Part shown: piece by piece, positions 1 to 9,497 of the stretch
Layout of the letters: each line of letters starts with the position of its first letter
Position numbering within the stretch: position 1 is the first letter of the stretch
NCBI GenBank assembly: GCA_963829705.1
Contig: CAWHJN010000005.1
Coordinates: forward strand, 1,054,001-1,118,000
Origin: CAWHJN01 sp963829705
Lineage (GTDB): Bacteria > Bacteroidota > Rhodothermia > Rhodothermales > BA12
Direction: 5' to 3'
Length of the DNA stretch: 64,000 bases
Program-made: the position numbers and the translations under genes
The notes under the pieces: model-generated
What the model was told of the DNA's origin: nothing
Database searches by the model: none
Seen by the model: the letters and a program-made list of their open reading frames with translations, nothing else

Positions 1-1
1 C

Positions 2-484
2 GAGACCGAGCACATCCCCGTCATCTTTCTGAGCGCCAAGACCGAAGAGGAAGACCAGGTGCGCGGCCTCATGATGGGAGCCGATTCGTACCTCAACAAG
101 CCCGTGCCGCCCAGCGTGGTGCTTGCCAACGTGCGCGCCGTGCTGCGCCGCTCGGGCGTCGAGGAGAGCCGCATCCTCCAGGTCAACGACCTCACGATCT
201 ACGAGGACGAGTACCGCGCCTCGCTCGACGGGCGCGACCTCGGCCTGACGCTCACCGAGTTCGAACTCGTCCGCTACCTCGTGCGCCACCCGCGCAAGGC
301 CTTCACGCGCCAGCAGTTGCTCGAAACCATCTGGAAAGACGCCATGATGGTGACCGAGCGCACCGTGGACGCGCACATCAAGAACCTGCGCGAGAAACTC
401 GGCTCGTTCGCCAAGCACATCCAGACGGTGCGCGGCGTGGGCTACCGCTTCGTCGAGGAGGCCACGGAGGAGAGCGCCGAATAA
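2..484 (+). CDS. Response regulator, OmpR/PhoB type (5'-truncated)
   Basis: The reading frame is open to the window edge, so the start and the phospho-acceptor Asp lie upstream. The fragment begins in the receiver domain (IPVIFLSAK, then the conserved Lys of YLNKPV at fragment residue 33). It continues into an OmpR-type winged helix (LTLTEFELVRYLV, recognition helix RTVDAHIKNLREKLG, wing TVRGVGYRF). It is a cytoplasmic DNA-binding output protein of a two-component system. The histidine kinase starts 13 bp after its stop, so the two are almost certainly partners. The regulon is not visible. Confidence 0.95.
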   Translation, partial: ETEHIPVIFLSAKTEEEDQVRGLMMGADSYLNKPVPPSVVLANVRAVLRRSGVEESRILQVNDLTIYEDEYRASLDGRDLGLTLTEFELVRYLVRHPRKAFTRQQLLETIWKDAMMVTERTVDAHIKNLREKLGSFAKHIQTVRGVGYRFVEEATEESAE

Positions 485-497
485 CCGGCGCTCCGCC

Positions 498-1958
498 ATG
501 CGACCTGGCCGCCGAATAAGCGGGTTTTTTTTTCCTCCCCGCGCCTCTACGCAAACGTGGATGATCCTCACGTTTGCCTTCTTCGTGGGCCTCGCCGTCC
601 TGATGGTAGCGTTCTACGTGCTGTTCGTGCTGCGCGGGCAGGCGGAGGACGTGTTCGAGCGTGCGCAGCACGAACAGTCGGCCCGCCTCGCTGCGGTGCT
701 CGAACGCGCCGGCACAGACGCCGAGCGCGTTCGGCTGCTGGAGGCGGCGAGCGCAGGCGTAGACCTGCGCTTCACCCTGCTCTCGCCCCAGGGCTACCAG
801 ACACAGGTGGCCGACGGGCAGCACACGCGGTCGGTGCTCGACGCCGGAATGGCTCCGCCGTTCGAGGCCGCCCTCGACGTGCAGCGCGCCCGCAACGGGG
901 CGGGCCACCTCGTCTACTACACCGAGGAGCGGCTTTCGACAGGAGAACTGCTGCGCGTGGGACAGCCCGAACCCGCCCTCTACGGTCTCGTCGAGCGGAT
1001 GCTGGTGACAATGCTCGTGGGGATGCTGATGGCGCTCTTCATGGCGATGCTGGGCGCGTGGGTGGCGGCGCAGCAGGTGACGCGCCCGCTCCAGCAGATC
1101 CGCGACAGCGCCCGCACCATCCTCGACGGCGACTACACGCAGAAGATCGCGCTCGAGTCGCGCTCGGCGGAGTTTCAGAGCGTCGCCCTCCACCTCAACC
1201 GGATGTCGGACTCCTTCCGCACGAAGATCGGCGAACTGGAGCGGCTGGCGCACATGCAGGGCGAGTTTATCGGCAATGTCTCGCACGAGGTGCGGAACCC
1301 CATCTTCGCCGTCGGCGGCTACCTCGAAGCCCTCGCCTCGCCGACGCTGCCGCCCGAGCAGCGCACGCGCTACTCCGAAAAAGCCCTCGCGGCATTGAGC
1401 CGGTTGCAGAACCTGTTCAACGACCTCATCGAGATCGCCCGGCTCGAATACCGCGAAGACCTCATCCGCGCCTCCATCTTCGACATGCAGGGCGTGTTGG
1501 AGGAGGCCGAGGAGATGCTCAGGGCGAAGGCCGAGGAGAAAGGCCTCGAACTCGAACTCCAGAATCCGTCGATCTACGTCTACGCCGACCGCAACCGCAT
1601 CCGGCAGGTGATGGTCAACCTCATCGAGAACGCCATCGCCTACACCGACGAGGGCACGGTGCGCTGCCGCATCCGGCAGCGGCTGGACAAGGTGCGCGTC
1701 GAGGTCGTCGATACCGGGCGCGGCATTCCCGACGACAGCCGGGATCGCATCTTCGAGCGCTTCTACCGCGTCGACCCCGACCGCTCGCGCAAGAGCGGCG
1801 GCACCGGGTTGGGCCTGAGCATCGTCCACCAGATCATCCAGGCGCATGGCGAGCAGATCCACGTGGAGAGTACGCTGGGGCGCGGCTCGCGCTTCTACTT
1901 CGACCTGCCGCACGCCGAGAAAACCGCGACGCCCGAGCCGCGCCCGGCATCGGCGTGA
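498..1958 (+). CDS. Sensor histidine kinase (HAMP, HisKA, HATPase)
   Basis: Membrane histidine kinase of 486 residues. Two membrane helices (about 22-45 and 168-191) flank a periplasmic sensor of about 120 residues with no recognised fold. A HAMP domain follows (about 192-245), then the H-box GNVSHEVRNPIF with phospho-acceptor His263, the N-box NLIENAIAY, the DTGRGIP G1 box and the GGTGLGLS G2 box. The catalytic core is complete. It should phosphorylate the regulator encoded just upstream. Residues 10-12 are read from a run of nine T's, so translation may begin at Met22 (position 561), which still keeps TM1. The ligand is unknown. Confidence 0.93.
   Translation: MRPGRRISGFFFPPRASTQTWMILTFAFFVGLAVLMVAFYVLFVLRGQAEDVFERAQHEQSARLAAVLERAGTDAERVRLLEAASAGVDLRFTLLSPQGYQTQVADGQHTRSVLDAGMAPPFEAALDVQRARNGAGHLVYYTEERLSTGELLRVGQPEPALYGLVERMLVTMLVGMLMALFMAMLGAWVAAQQVTRPLQQIRDSARTILDGDYTQKIALESRSAEFQSVALHLNRMSDSFRTKIGELERLAHMQGEFIGNVSHEVRNPIFAVGGYLEALASPTLPPEQRTRYSEKALAALSRLQNLFNDLIEIARLEYREDLIRASIFDMQGVLEEAEEMLRAKAEEKGLELELQNPSIYVYADRNRIRQVMVNLIENAIAYTDEGTVRCRIRQRLDKVRVEVVDTGRGIPDDSRDRIFERFYRVDPDRSRKSGGTGLGLSIVHQIIQAHGEQIHVESTLGRGSRFYFDLPHAEKTATPEPRPASA
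509..533 (+). terminator. Weak hairpin followed by nine T's at the regulator-kinase junction
   Basis: CCGC (509-512) pairs with GCGG (520-523) around a 7-nt loop, followed by nine consecutive T's at 525-533. The stem is only 4 bp but the T-run is terminator-like. It lies inside the first codons of the kinase if that gene starts at 498, so it may be an attenuator, a slippage tract, or a sign that the kinase starts at the in-frame ATG at 561. Confidence 0.35.
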
Positions 1959-2018
1959 GGGCAGGAGCGGCCTGTATATTTCCACCGTCCGCTTTCCTTC
2001 TGCTCCCGACGCTTCTCC

Positions 2019-3293
2019 ATGCCCACGCCTCACCTGCTCGTCCGTGGCGGTACGCTTTTCACCCCCGACGCCGAGCGCCGCGCCGACCTCCTCGTCCGTG
2101 ACGGCGTCATTGCGGACATCGGTGAAGACCTGCGCGACGACGAGGCGGAAGTCGTGGATGCCGACGGCGCGTACGTGTCGCCCGGGTGGGTGGATTTGAA
2201 GGCGCACCTGGGCGAACCGGGCCTCGAATACCGCGAGACGATCGCGAGCGGGCTGGCGGCGGCGGCGGCGGGCGGGTTCACGATGGTGGCCATCGCGCCC
2301 GGCACCGAGCCGCCGCAGGACACCCGCGACGCCCTCGCCTACGTGCTCGAACGCGCACGTGGCAGCGTGGCCGAACTCCTGCCCGTGGGCTGCCTCACCA
2401 AAAAGCGCGACGGCAAAGAACTGTCGGAGATGGCCGACCTCGCCGAAGCCGGGGCCGTGGCGTTCTCGGACGGCGGCCACTTCGTACGCGATGCCGGGTT
2501 AATGCGGCGGGCGCTCGAATATGCGCGGATGCTCGGCAAGCCCGTGTTCGTCCACCCCGAGCAACCCGACCTGGCGTGCGGCGGGCAGATGCACGAGGGT
2601 GCGGCAGGCACGCGGGCGGGCGTGCGCGGCATCCCGTCGGTGGCCGAGGAGGTGGCGCTGGCGCGGGATCTGCTGCTGGCCGCCTACACCGGTACACGCC
2701 TGCACGTGCAGCACGCGACGACGGCGGGTAGCCTCGACCTGCTGCGTGCCGCCCGGATGCGCGGCCAGGCCGTGACGGCAGCAGTGACGCCGTGGCACGC
2801 TTTCCGCACCGACGCCGACGTGGAGGCCACAGGCTACGATGTGACCACCAAGCTCCGCCCGCCGCTGCGCCCCGCCTCCGACGTGCAGGCCGTGCAAACG
2901 GCGCTGGCCGACGGCACGCTCGATGCCGTCTTCAGCGACCACACACCGTACGCTGTCTTCGAAACCGAGGTCGAGTTTGGCTCCGCTCCCTTCGGTGTGA
3001 CAGCGCTCGAAACGCTGTGGAGCAGCGTCGTGGAGCACCTGATCCTGCCGGGGCACCTGCCGGTGGCGCGTGCGGTGGCGCTGCTCGCGGATGGGCCGCG
3101 CCGTGTGCTGGGGCGGCCCGCGTGCAGGCTCGAAATCGGCGCACCGGCCTCGCTCACCGTCTTCGACACGACGACGCGGTGGCGGTATGGTAAGCCGGTT
3201 TCCAAAAGTCGGCACTCGCCGTATCTCGGGCGCGAACTCGTCGGGCGCGTGCGGGCGGTGTACCACCGGGGGCGGCTCGGAAGTGCGCCGTGA
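2019..3293 (+). CDS. Dihydroorotase-like amidohydrolase with degenerate metal site
   Basis: A 424-residue protein of the class I dihydroorotase family, which closes carbamoyl-aspartate to dihydroorotate in pyrimidine synthesis. Family landmarks are VSPGWVDL, ETIASGLAAAAAGGFT, HVQHATTAGSLDLL, VTPWHAF, KLRPPLR, SDHTPY and FGVTALETL. The metal-binding HxH near residues 61-63 reads KAH, the following R of HLREPG is G, and the usual HCED reads HPEQ. From sequence alone it could be a non-catalytic partner of aspartate transcarbamoylase (as known for pDHO proteins) or a lineage-specific active variant. A separate complete pyrC elsewhere would favour the first. Confidence 0.85.
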   Translation: MPTPHLLVRGGTLFTPDAERRADLLVRDGVIADIGEDLRDDEAEVVDADGAYVSPGWVDLKAHLGEPGLEYRETIASGLAAAAAGGFTMVAIAPGTEPPQDTRDALAYVLERARGSVAELLPVGCLTKKRDGKELSEMADLAEAGAVAFSDGGHFVRDAGLMRRALEYARMLGKPVFVHPEQPDLACGGQMHEGAAGTRAGVRGIPSVAEEVALARDLLLAAYTGTRLHVQHATTAGSLDLLRAARMRGQAVTAAVTPWHAFRTDADVEATGYDVTTKLRPPLRPASDVQAVQTALADGTLDAVFSDHTPYAVFETEVEFGSAPFGVTALETLWSSVVEHLILPGHLPVARAVALLADGPRRVLGRPACRLEIGAPASLTVFDTTTRWRYGKPVSKSRHSPYLGRELVGRVRAVYHRGRLGSAP

Positions 3294-3343
3294 ACCGATT
3301 GGAGGGGATTGAGTAACGAGGATTCTCATTCACCGACCTGTCT

Positions 3344-4159
3344 GTGCCCGGTCCCGTCGAGTCTGTCCAGGCGGCGTTCGCGCGCCGCCCGCGCGTCGAG
3401 CCGCACCTCGCGCTCCTGCGTCCCGCGTCGTCCGACGCGTCTGTGGCGCTGCCGCGCACCTTCCGCATCGCCACGTACAATGTGCATCGGTGGGCAGGCG
3501 TGCGCGGCGGCAATGCGTGGCACCCCGAGCGCGCCGCCGAGGTCATCGCCTCGCTCGACGCCGACGTGATCGCGCTCCAGGAAGTGCTGCGGCCTGACGA
3601 GGACGACCGGCAACCGCTGCTCGACGTGGTCGAGAAGCTGGGCTTCCACCTTGCCTTCGCCATCACGCGCCGCCACCGACGCGGGGAGCTGGGCAACGCC
3701 ATCCTGTCGCGCTACCCGCTGGCGTCGGCGCGGGTGCTGAACCTGAGCATCGGGCGGCTGGAGCAGCGCGCCGCGCTGGTCGTGGAACTCGAAGGCGAGG
3801 GCGACCGCCCCGGCATGGCTGTCGTCGCCACACACCTCGCGCTGGTGGATCGCACGCGGCGGCGGCAGGTGCAGGCGCTGCTGGAAAACCCGATGTTCGC
3901 GGGCCCCGTAGTGCTGCTGGGCGACATGAACGCCTGGCGTGAGTGCCGGGCTTCGCGCGAACTCGACAGCGCGTTTCTCGACGAGCACCACAACCTGGCG
4001 TGGCCGCCGTCCTTCCCCGCCGTCCGTCCCGTGCTGGCGCTGGATCGCATCTACGCCCGCGACGTGACGCTGCGCGACCTCCACGTCGTCAGCACCGACG
4101 CCACGCGATTGGCTTCCGACCACCTGCCCGTCGCCGCGCAGGTGCTGCTGAACGGGTAG
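3344..4159 (+). CDS. Endonuclease/exonuclease/phosphatase family protein
   Basis: A 271-residue protein with the EEP fold, a metal-dependent phosphodiesterase or phosphatase superfamily. Visible motifs in order: ATYNVHRW (metal-site Asn), IALQEV (metal-binding Glu), GNAILSRYPL, VVATHLAL (catalytic His), LLGDMNAW (Asp/Asn) and the terminal SDHLPV. All catalytic positions are present. The start is taken as GTG at 3344, which is uncertain. No signal peptide is evident. It converges on sufS with a 4-bp gap. The substrate (nucleic acid, phospholipid or sphingolipid) cannot be told from sequence. Confidence 0.85.
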   Translation: MPGPVESVQAAFARRPRVEPHLALLRPASSDASVALPRTFRIATYNVHRWAGVRGGNAWHPERAAEVIASLDADVIALQEVLRPDEDDRQPLLDVVEKLGFHLAFAITRRHRRGELGNAILSRYPLASARVLNLSIGRLEQRAALVVELEGEGDRPGMAVVATHLALVDRTRRRQVQALLENPMFAGPVVLLGDMNAWRECRASRELDSAFLDEHHNLAWPPSFPAVRPVLALDRIYARDVTLRDLHVVSTDATRLASDHLPVAAQVLLNG

Positions 4160-4163
4160 ATTT

Positions 4164-5405
<1,242 letters not shown>

Positions 5406-5437
5406 GGCAGGAGAGGGGAAAAGGTCGCGCCGAAAAA

Positions 5438-6772
5438 TCAGTCCGCGTGGAAGCGCATCTGGAGTTTTTCGTCGAGCCAGTCGTGGAGAGCGGGCAGCGT
5501 GATGGTGTCCGTCACGTCGCGGGCGAAGGCGAGCAGCATCAGCGCGCGTGCCTGGTTGAGGTCGAGGCCACGGGCGCGCAGGTAGAACAGCGCGTCGGGG
5601 TCGAGCTTGCCCGTGGCGGCCCCGTGCGAGCACTGCACGTCGTCGGCGTAGATCTCGAGTTCGGGCTTCGAGTACATCTCGGCGTCGTCGCCCAGGATGA
5701 TCGAGCGGCTCGACTGGTAGGCGTTCGTCTTCTGCGCGTCGGGGCGGACGAGCACCTTGCCGTAGAACACACCCTTCGCCTGATCCCACAAAACGCCTTT
5801 GTAGAGTTCCTTCGACTCACAGTTGGGCTGCGCGTGATCCATGAACGTGGCATTGTCCACGTGCATCGTTCCATCGGCCAGAAAGAGGCCCTGCATGTGC
5901 GATTCGCAGTGCTCGGCGTCGGGCAGAATGCGGACGTTGTTGCGGACGACGTCGCCCGAGAGCGTCGCCACGGTCGTCGAGAAGGTGGATTCACGGCGCT
6001 GGTACGCATCGAGCGTCGTCACCTCGATGGTCTGCGGGCCTTCGTCCTGCACGCGGTAGTGACGCGCGTGGGCGCGCACGCCCACGGAAAACTCGGCGAC
6101 GTGGTTGACGAACACGCGGCCTTTGCCCCGCACCCGCGCCGTCTCCACAACCGTGACCTGCGCGTTCTCCTCAGCGACGACGAGCACGCGTGGCTGCACG
6201 AGCACGTCGCGCGGCGCGTCGAAGACGTGGATGAGGTGGATGGGTTTTTCGAGCGCCGCGCCTTTCGGAACGTAGACGAACAGCCCGTCGGTGAGGAAGG
6301 CGGTGTTGAGTGCGGTGAAAACCTCACTGTCGCCGCGCGTGTACGTGTCGAGGTGTGCATCCACCAGATCGGCGTGCTCCGCGAGCGCCGTCCGCAGGCC
6401 CATGACGATAACGCCCTCCGGCAGCGCGCCGAGACGGGAATGGCCTTCCTGGAACGAGCCGTTGACGAGCACGACGGTATGCGCGTCGAGACCAGGGACG
6501 CGGGCGGCGTCGAGGTCAGCGGCGTCGAGCGTGCCGTTCCACGGCCCGGCGGCAAGCGCGAACGGGTGGTCGAGCGCGCGTTCGATGCGCGTGTACTTCC
6601 AGTCCTCGCTGCGCCGCGTGGGCAAGCCCAGCGCCTGCACCTGCGCGATGCTCGCGTGCCGACGCCGCTGGAGGCGCGAGTTGGTGCCGTTGAGCGCGTG
6701 CCCGTCCAGCGCCTCGAACGCCTGCGCGAAGGCATCGAGGGGAGCGAGGGCGTTATCGTGGGTCAGGGTCAT
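5438..6772 (-). CDS. sufD: Fe-S cluster assembly protein SufD
   Basis: A 444-residue SufD, a beta-helix scaffold subunit of the SufBC2D complex. The N-terminal helical region includes the typical LPTRRSEDWKYTRIERAL stretch. The C-terminal half carries SHGAATGKLDPDALFYLRARG and LNQARALMLLAFA, family hallmarks shared with SufB. It lies between sufC and sufS. The 154-bp spacer before its ATG holds repeats rather than an obvious ribosome binding site. Confidence 0.95.
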   Translation of the reverse strand: MTLTHDNALAPLDAFAQAFEALDGHALNGTNSRLQRRRHASIAQVQALGLPTRRSEDWKYTRIERALDHPFALAAGPWNGTLDAADLDAARVPGLDAHTVVLVNGSFQEGHSRLGALPEGVIVMGLRTALAEHADLVDAHLDTYTRGDSEVFTALNTAFLTDGLFVYVPKGAALEKPIHLIHVFDAPRDVLVQPRVLVVAEENAQVTVVETARVRGKGRVFVNHVAEFSVGVRAHARHYRVQDEGPQTIEVTTLDAYQRRESTFSTTVATLSGDVVRNNVRILPDAEHCESHMQGLFLADGTMHVDNATFMDHAQPNCESKELYKGVLWDQAKGVFYGKVLVRPDAQKTNAYQSSRSIILGDDAEMYSKPELEIYADDVQCSHGAATGKLDPDALFYLRARGLDLNQARALMLLAFARDVTDTITLPALHDWLDEKLQMRFHAD

Positions 6773-6926
6773 GGAAAGTCGGAAGTGGAAGCTCGGAACG
6801 CGGAAGTGGGGGAGCTGAAGGGGAGGCCGTAGGGGCGTGCCGCGGCACGCCCCGGTGCGGATCAGGAAGTCGATGGGTCAGGCGCAGACGCACGCCGTTC
6901 CGCATTCCGACTTCTGAAACCCCCTG
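6773..6926 (-). repeat. sufC-sufD spacer: repeat element with inverted arms and a central palindrome
   Basis: In the sense of sufD the last 40 bases before the ATG read as repeated CTTCC-type words (CCCCACTTCCGCGTTCC, then CTTCCACTTCCG). Near the other end (6893-6917) a similar word lies in the opposite orientation (plus strand CGTTCCGCATTCCGACTTC), so the spacer can fold on itself. Between them is a perfect 22-bp palindrome at 6832-6853 (GGGGCGTGCCG and its complement). The structure resembles a REP/MITE-like element inserted inside the operon. No gene is present. Confidence 0.6.
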
Positions 6927-7691
6927 TCAAACGGCAACCTCAGAGTGGTCGCGGATCCAGTCGTAGCCTTTTTCTTCGAGTTCGAGCGCCAGGTCGCGCC
7001 CGCCGCTCTTGACGATGCGCCCGTCCACGAGCACGTGCACCACGTCGGGGACGATGTAGTTGAGCAGGCGCTGGTAGTGCGTGATGACGACGAACGAGCG
7101 ATCTTCTGCCCGCAGCTTGTTGACGCCGTCCGAGACGACCCGCAGCGCGTCGATGTCGAGACCCGAATCCGTCTCGTCGAGGATGGCGAGCGTGGGTTCG
7201 AGCAGCGCCATCTGGAAGATCTCGTTGCGCTTTTTCTCGCCGCCCGAGAAGCCCTCGTTGACCGACCGCTTGGTGAGGTCGGCGTTGAGTTCGACGAACG
7301 CGGCCTTCTCGCGCATCAGTTTCAGGAACGCGCCTGCGCCCAGCGCCTCGTCGCCCCGGTGCGCGCGGACGGCGTTGACAGACTGCCGCAGGAAGTTGGT
7401 CATCGACACCCCCGGCAGTTCCACCGGATACTGGAACGCCAGAAACACGCCTTCGCGGGCGCGCTCGTCCGGGTCCATCGCCAGCAGGTCGGCGCCGTTG
7501 AAGGTCACGCGGCCCTCGGTGACCTCGTACTCCTCGCGCCCCGCCAGCACCGAGGCGAGCGTGCTCTTGCCCGAGCCGTTAGGCCCCATGATGGCATGCA
7601 CCTCGCCCGGCTGCACCGTCAGGTTGATGCCTTTGAGGATTTCGTTGCCTTCGATCGAGGCGTGGAGGTTCTGGATATCGAGAAGCGACAT
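6927..7691 (-). CDS. sufC: Fe-S cluster assembly ATPase SufC
   Basis: A 254-residue ABC-type ATPase that drives cluster assembly in SufBC2D. Walker A GPNGSGKST (about residues 35-43), a Q-loop in FLAFQYP, ABC signature FSGGEKKRNEI, Walker B LAILDETDSGLD and the H-loop VITHYQR are all intact. Length and motifs are typical. It is flanked by repeat-bearing spacers of 129 bp (from sufB) and 154 bp (to sufD), longer than usual for suf operons. Confidence 0.97.
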   Translation of the reverse strand: MSLLDIQNLHASIEGNEILKGINLTVQPGEVHAIMGPNGSGKSTLASVLAGREEYEVTEGRVTFNGADLLAMDPDERAREGVFLAFQYPVELPGVSMTNFLRQSVNAVRAHRGDEALGAGAFLKLMREKAAFVELNADLTKRSVNEGFSGGEKKRNEIFQMALLEPTLAILDETDSGLDIDALRVVSDGVNKLRAEDRSFVVITHYQRLLNYIVPDVVHVLVDGRIVKSGGRDLALELEEKGYDWIRDHSEVAV

Positions 7692-7820
7692 AGGGAAACG
7701 CGGAAATGGAAAGTCGGAATGCGGAAGTAGGGGAGGCGGGTAGCCAAGATGGACGTGTGGGGCTAAATGGGGACCGCGAGATCTCGGTAGTTTCGAAATC
7801 CGCGTTCCGCGTTCCCACTT
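7692..7820 (-). repeat. sufB-sufC spacer: same CTTCCG-type repeat with inverted arms
   Basis: Directly before the sufC ATG, the sense strand carries ACTTCCGCATTCCG, CTTTCC and TTTCCGCGTTTCCC. At the far end, 7793-7820, the same kind of word (TCCGCGTTCCGCGTTCCCAC) sits on the opposite strand. It is the same architecture as the sufC-sufD spacer, and similar words precede pilB and xseA. No coding signal was seen. Confidence 0.6.
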
Positions 7821-9287
7821 TCATCCCACCGATCCTTCGAGTTCGATGGCGAGGAGTTTCTGGGCTTCGACGGCGAATTCCATCGGCAGCTTGGCCATCA
7901 CGTCTTTGGTGAAGCCGTTGACGATCAGCTTGATGGCGTCGCCCTCCGAGATGCCGCGCTGCTGGCAGTAGAAAATCTGATCTTCGCCCACCTTCGAGGT
8001 CGTCGCCTCGTGCTCCACCTGCCCGCTGGCGTTCTTGATTTCGATGTACGGGAAGGTGTGCGCGCCGCACTTGTCGCCCAGCAGGAGGGAATCGCACTGC
8101 GAGAAGTTGCGCGCGTTCTCGGCTTTGGGTCCGATGCGGACGAGGCCGCGGTAGGCGTTCTGCGACACGCCCGCCGAGATGCCTTTCGAGATGATCGTCG
8201 AGCGGGAGCGCTTGCCGAGGTGGAGCATCTTGGTGCCCGTGTCGGCCTGCTGATGGCCCTTCGTGAAGGCAACCGAGTAGAACTCGCCCACGGTGTCGTC
8301 GCCCTTGAGGATCACGCTCGGGTACTTCCACGTGATCGCCGAGCCCGTTTCGAGCTGCGTCCACGACACCCGCGCACGGTCGCCGGCGGCGAGGGCGCGC
8401 TTGGTGACGAAGTTGTAGATGCCGCCTTCGCCCTCGGCGTTGCCGGGGTACCAGTTCTGGACGGTGGCGTACTTGACCTCGGCATCCTCGTGCGCATAGA
8501 TCTCGACGACGGCGGCGTGGAGCTGGTTCTCGTCGCGCTGCGGGGCGGTGCAGCCTTCCATGTAGCTCACGTACGACCCCTTCTCGGCGACGATGAGCGT
8601 CCGCTCGAACTGCCCCGTGCCCTTCTCGTTGATCCGGAAGTACGTCGAAAGCTCCATCGGGCAGCGCACGCCCTCGGGGATGTAGACGAACGAGCCGTCG
8701 GTGAAGACGGCGGAGTTGAGGGCCGCGTAGAAGTTGTCGGTGCGCGGCACGACGGAGCCCATGTACTTCTGTACGAGCTCCGGGTGCTCCTGGATGGCCT
8801 CGCCGAAGGAGCAGAAGATGACGCCGTGCTTGGCGAGTTCCGTCTTGAACGTCGTCGCCACCGACACGGAGTCCATCACCACGTCCACGGCCACGCCCGC
8901 GAGGCGCTTCTGCTCTTCGAGCGGGATGCCGAGCCGGTTGAACGTGTCGATGAGTTCGGGATCGACCTCGTCGATGCTTTCCAGCTTCGCCTTCTGCTTG
9001 GGCGCAGCGTAGTAGGAGATGTCCTGGAAGTCGAGGTCGGGGTAGTTGAGGTGCGCCCAGCGCGGATACTTGGCGGCGGGGTCGTCGAGCAGTGTCTTGA
9101 AGTGCGCAAACGCCTTGAGCCGCCATTCGAGCATCCATGCGGGCTCGTTTTTCTTGGCCGAGATAAAGCGGATGGTGTCCTCGGAGAGTCCCTTCGGGGC
9201 CTTGTCGGACTCGATGGCCGTCTCGAACCCCCACGGGTACTCGGTGTCGGCGACGGACTGGAGGTATTCGTTCTGGGTTACGCTCAT
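7821..9287 (-). CDS. sufB: Fe-S cluster assembly protein SufB
   Basis: A 488-residue SufB, the cluster-scaffold subunit. Recognised by YPWGFET near the N-terminus, RLGIPLEEQKRLAGVAVD, CPMELSTYFRIN, YMEGCTAPQRDENQLHAAVVE, the NWYPGNAEGEGGIYNFVTKR stretch, and the C-terminal CDSLLLGDKCGAHTFPYI, with EHEATTSKVGEDQIFYCQQRG. The start is set at the ATG encoding MSVTQNEYL at 9287; the frame is open upstream but that sequence is not SufB-like. It is the first gene of the suf operon and diverges from the DUF5916 gene. No IscR/SufR-type operator was recognised. Confidence 0.96.
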   Translation of the reverse strand: MSVTQNEYLQSVADTEYPWGFETAIESDKAPKGLSEDTIRFISAKKNEPAWMLEWRLKAFAHFKTLLDDPAAKYPRWAHLNYPDLDFQDISYYAAPKQKAKLESIDEVDPELIDTFNRLGIPLEEQKRLAGVAVDVVMDSVSVATTFKTELAKHGVIFCSFGEAIQEHPELVQKYMGSVVPRTDNFYAALNSAVFTDGSFVYIPEGVRCPMELSTYFRINEKGTGQFERTLIVAEKGSYVSYMEGCTAPQRDENQLHAAVVEIYAHEDAEVKYATVQNWYPGNAEGEGGIYNFVTKRALAAGDRARVSWTQLETGSAITWKYPSVILKGDDTVGEFYSVAFTKGHQQADTGTKMLHLGKRSRSTIISKGISAGVSQNAYRGLVRIGPKAENARNFSQCDSLLLGDKCGAHTFPYIEIKNASGQVEHEATTSKVGEDQIFYCQQRGISEGDAIKLIVNGFTKDVMAKLPMEFAVEAQKLLAIELEGSVG

Positions 9288-9497
9288 ACGGGTGCAGCCT
9301 GCGCGGAAAAGGGCGATGTAGGGGAAATCCCTACGGGTTTGCTGAACAGGACGCCTACCGTGCCGTTCCCCTTTGCGTAGCGCAATCGCCACCCTTCACC
9401 CCGGATTAACGGGGCGGCGGAGCCAGAGAAAATCTCGGAGTGTGTACCTCACGTGCGCCTGTTCCGTAGGTTGGGCGATCCTCGAAAATCAACGGAC
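9288..9497. promoter_or_regulatory. Divergent intergenic region sufB / DUF5916 gene
   Basis: About 210 bp between divergent starts must hold both promoters. A small hairpin, CCCCG/CGGGG, lies at 9399-9414 around GATTAA. I cannot place -35/-10 or Bacteroidota-type -33/-7 boxes with confidence. Confidence 0.3.

Noticed and set aside
5406..5789. Longer N-terminus of SufS from an upstream start
   Set aside because: That sequence lies antisense to the sufD C-terminus and is Arg-rich; normal SufS begins at 5405.
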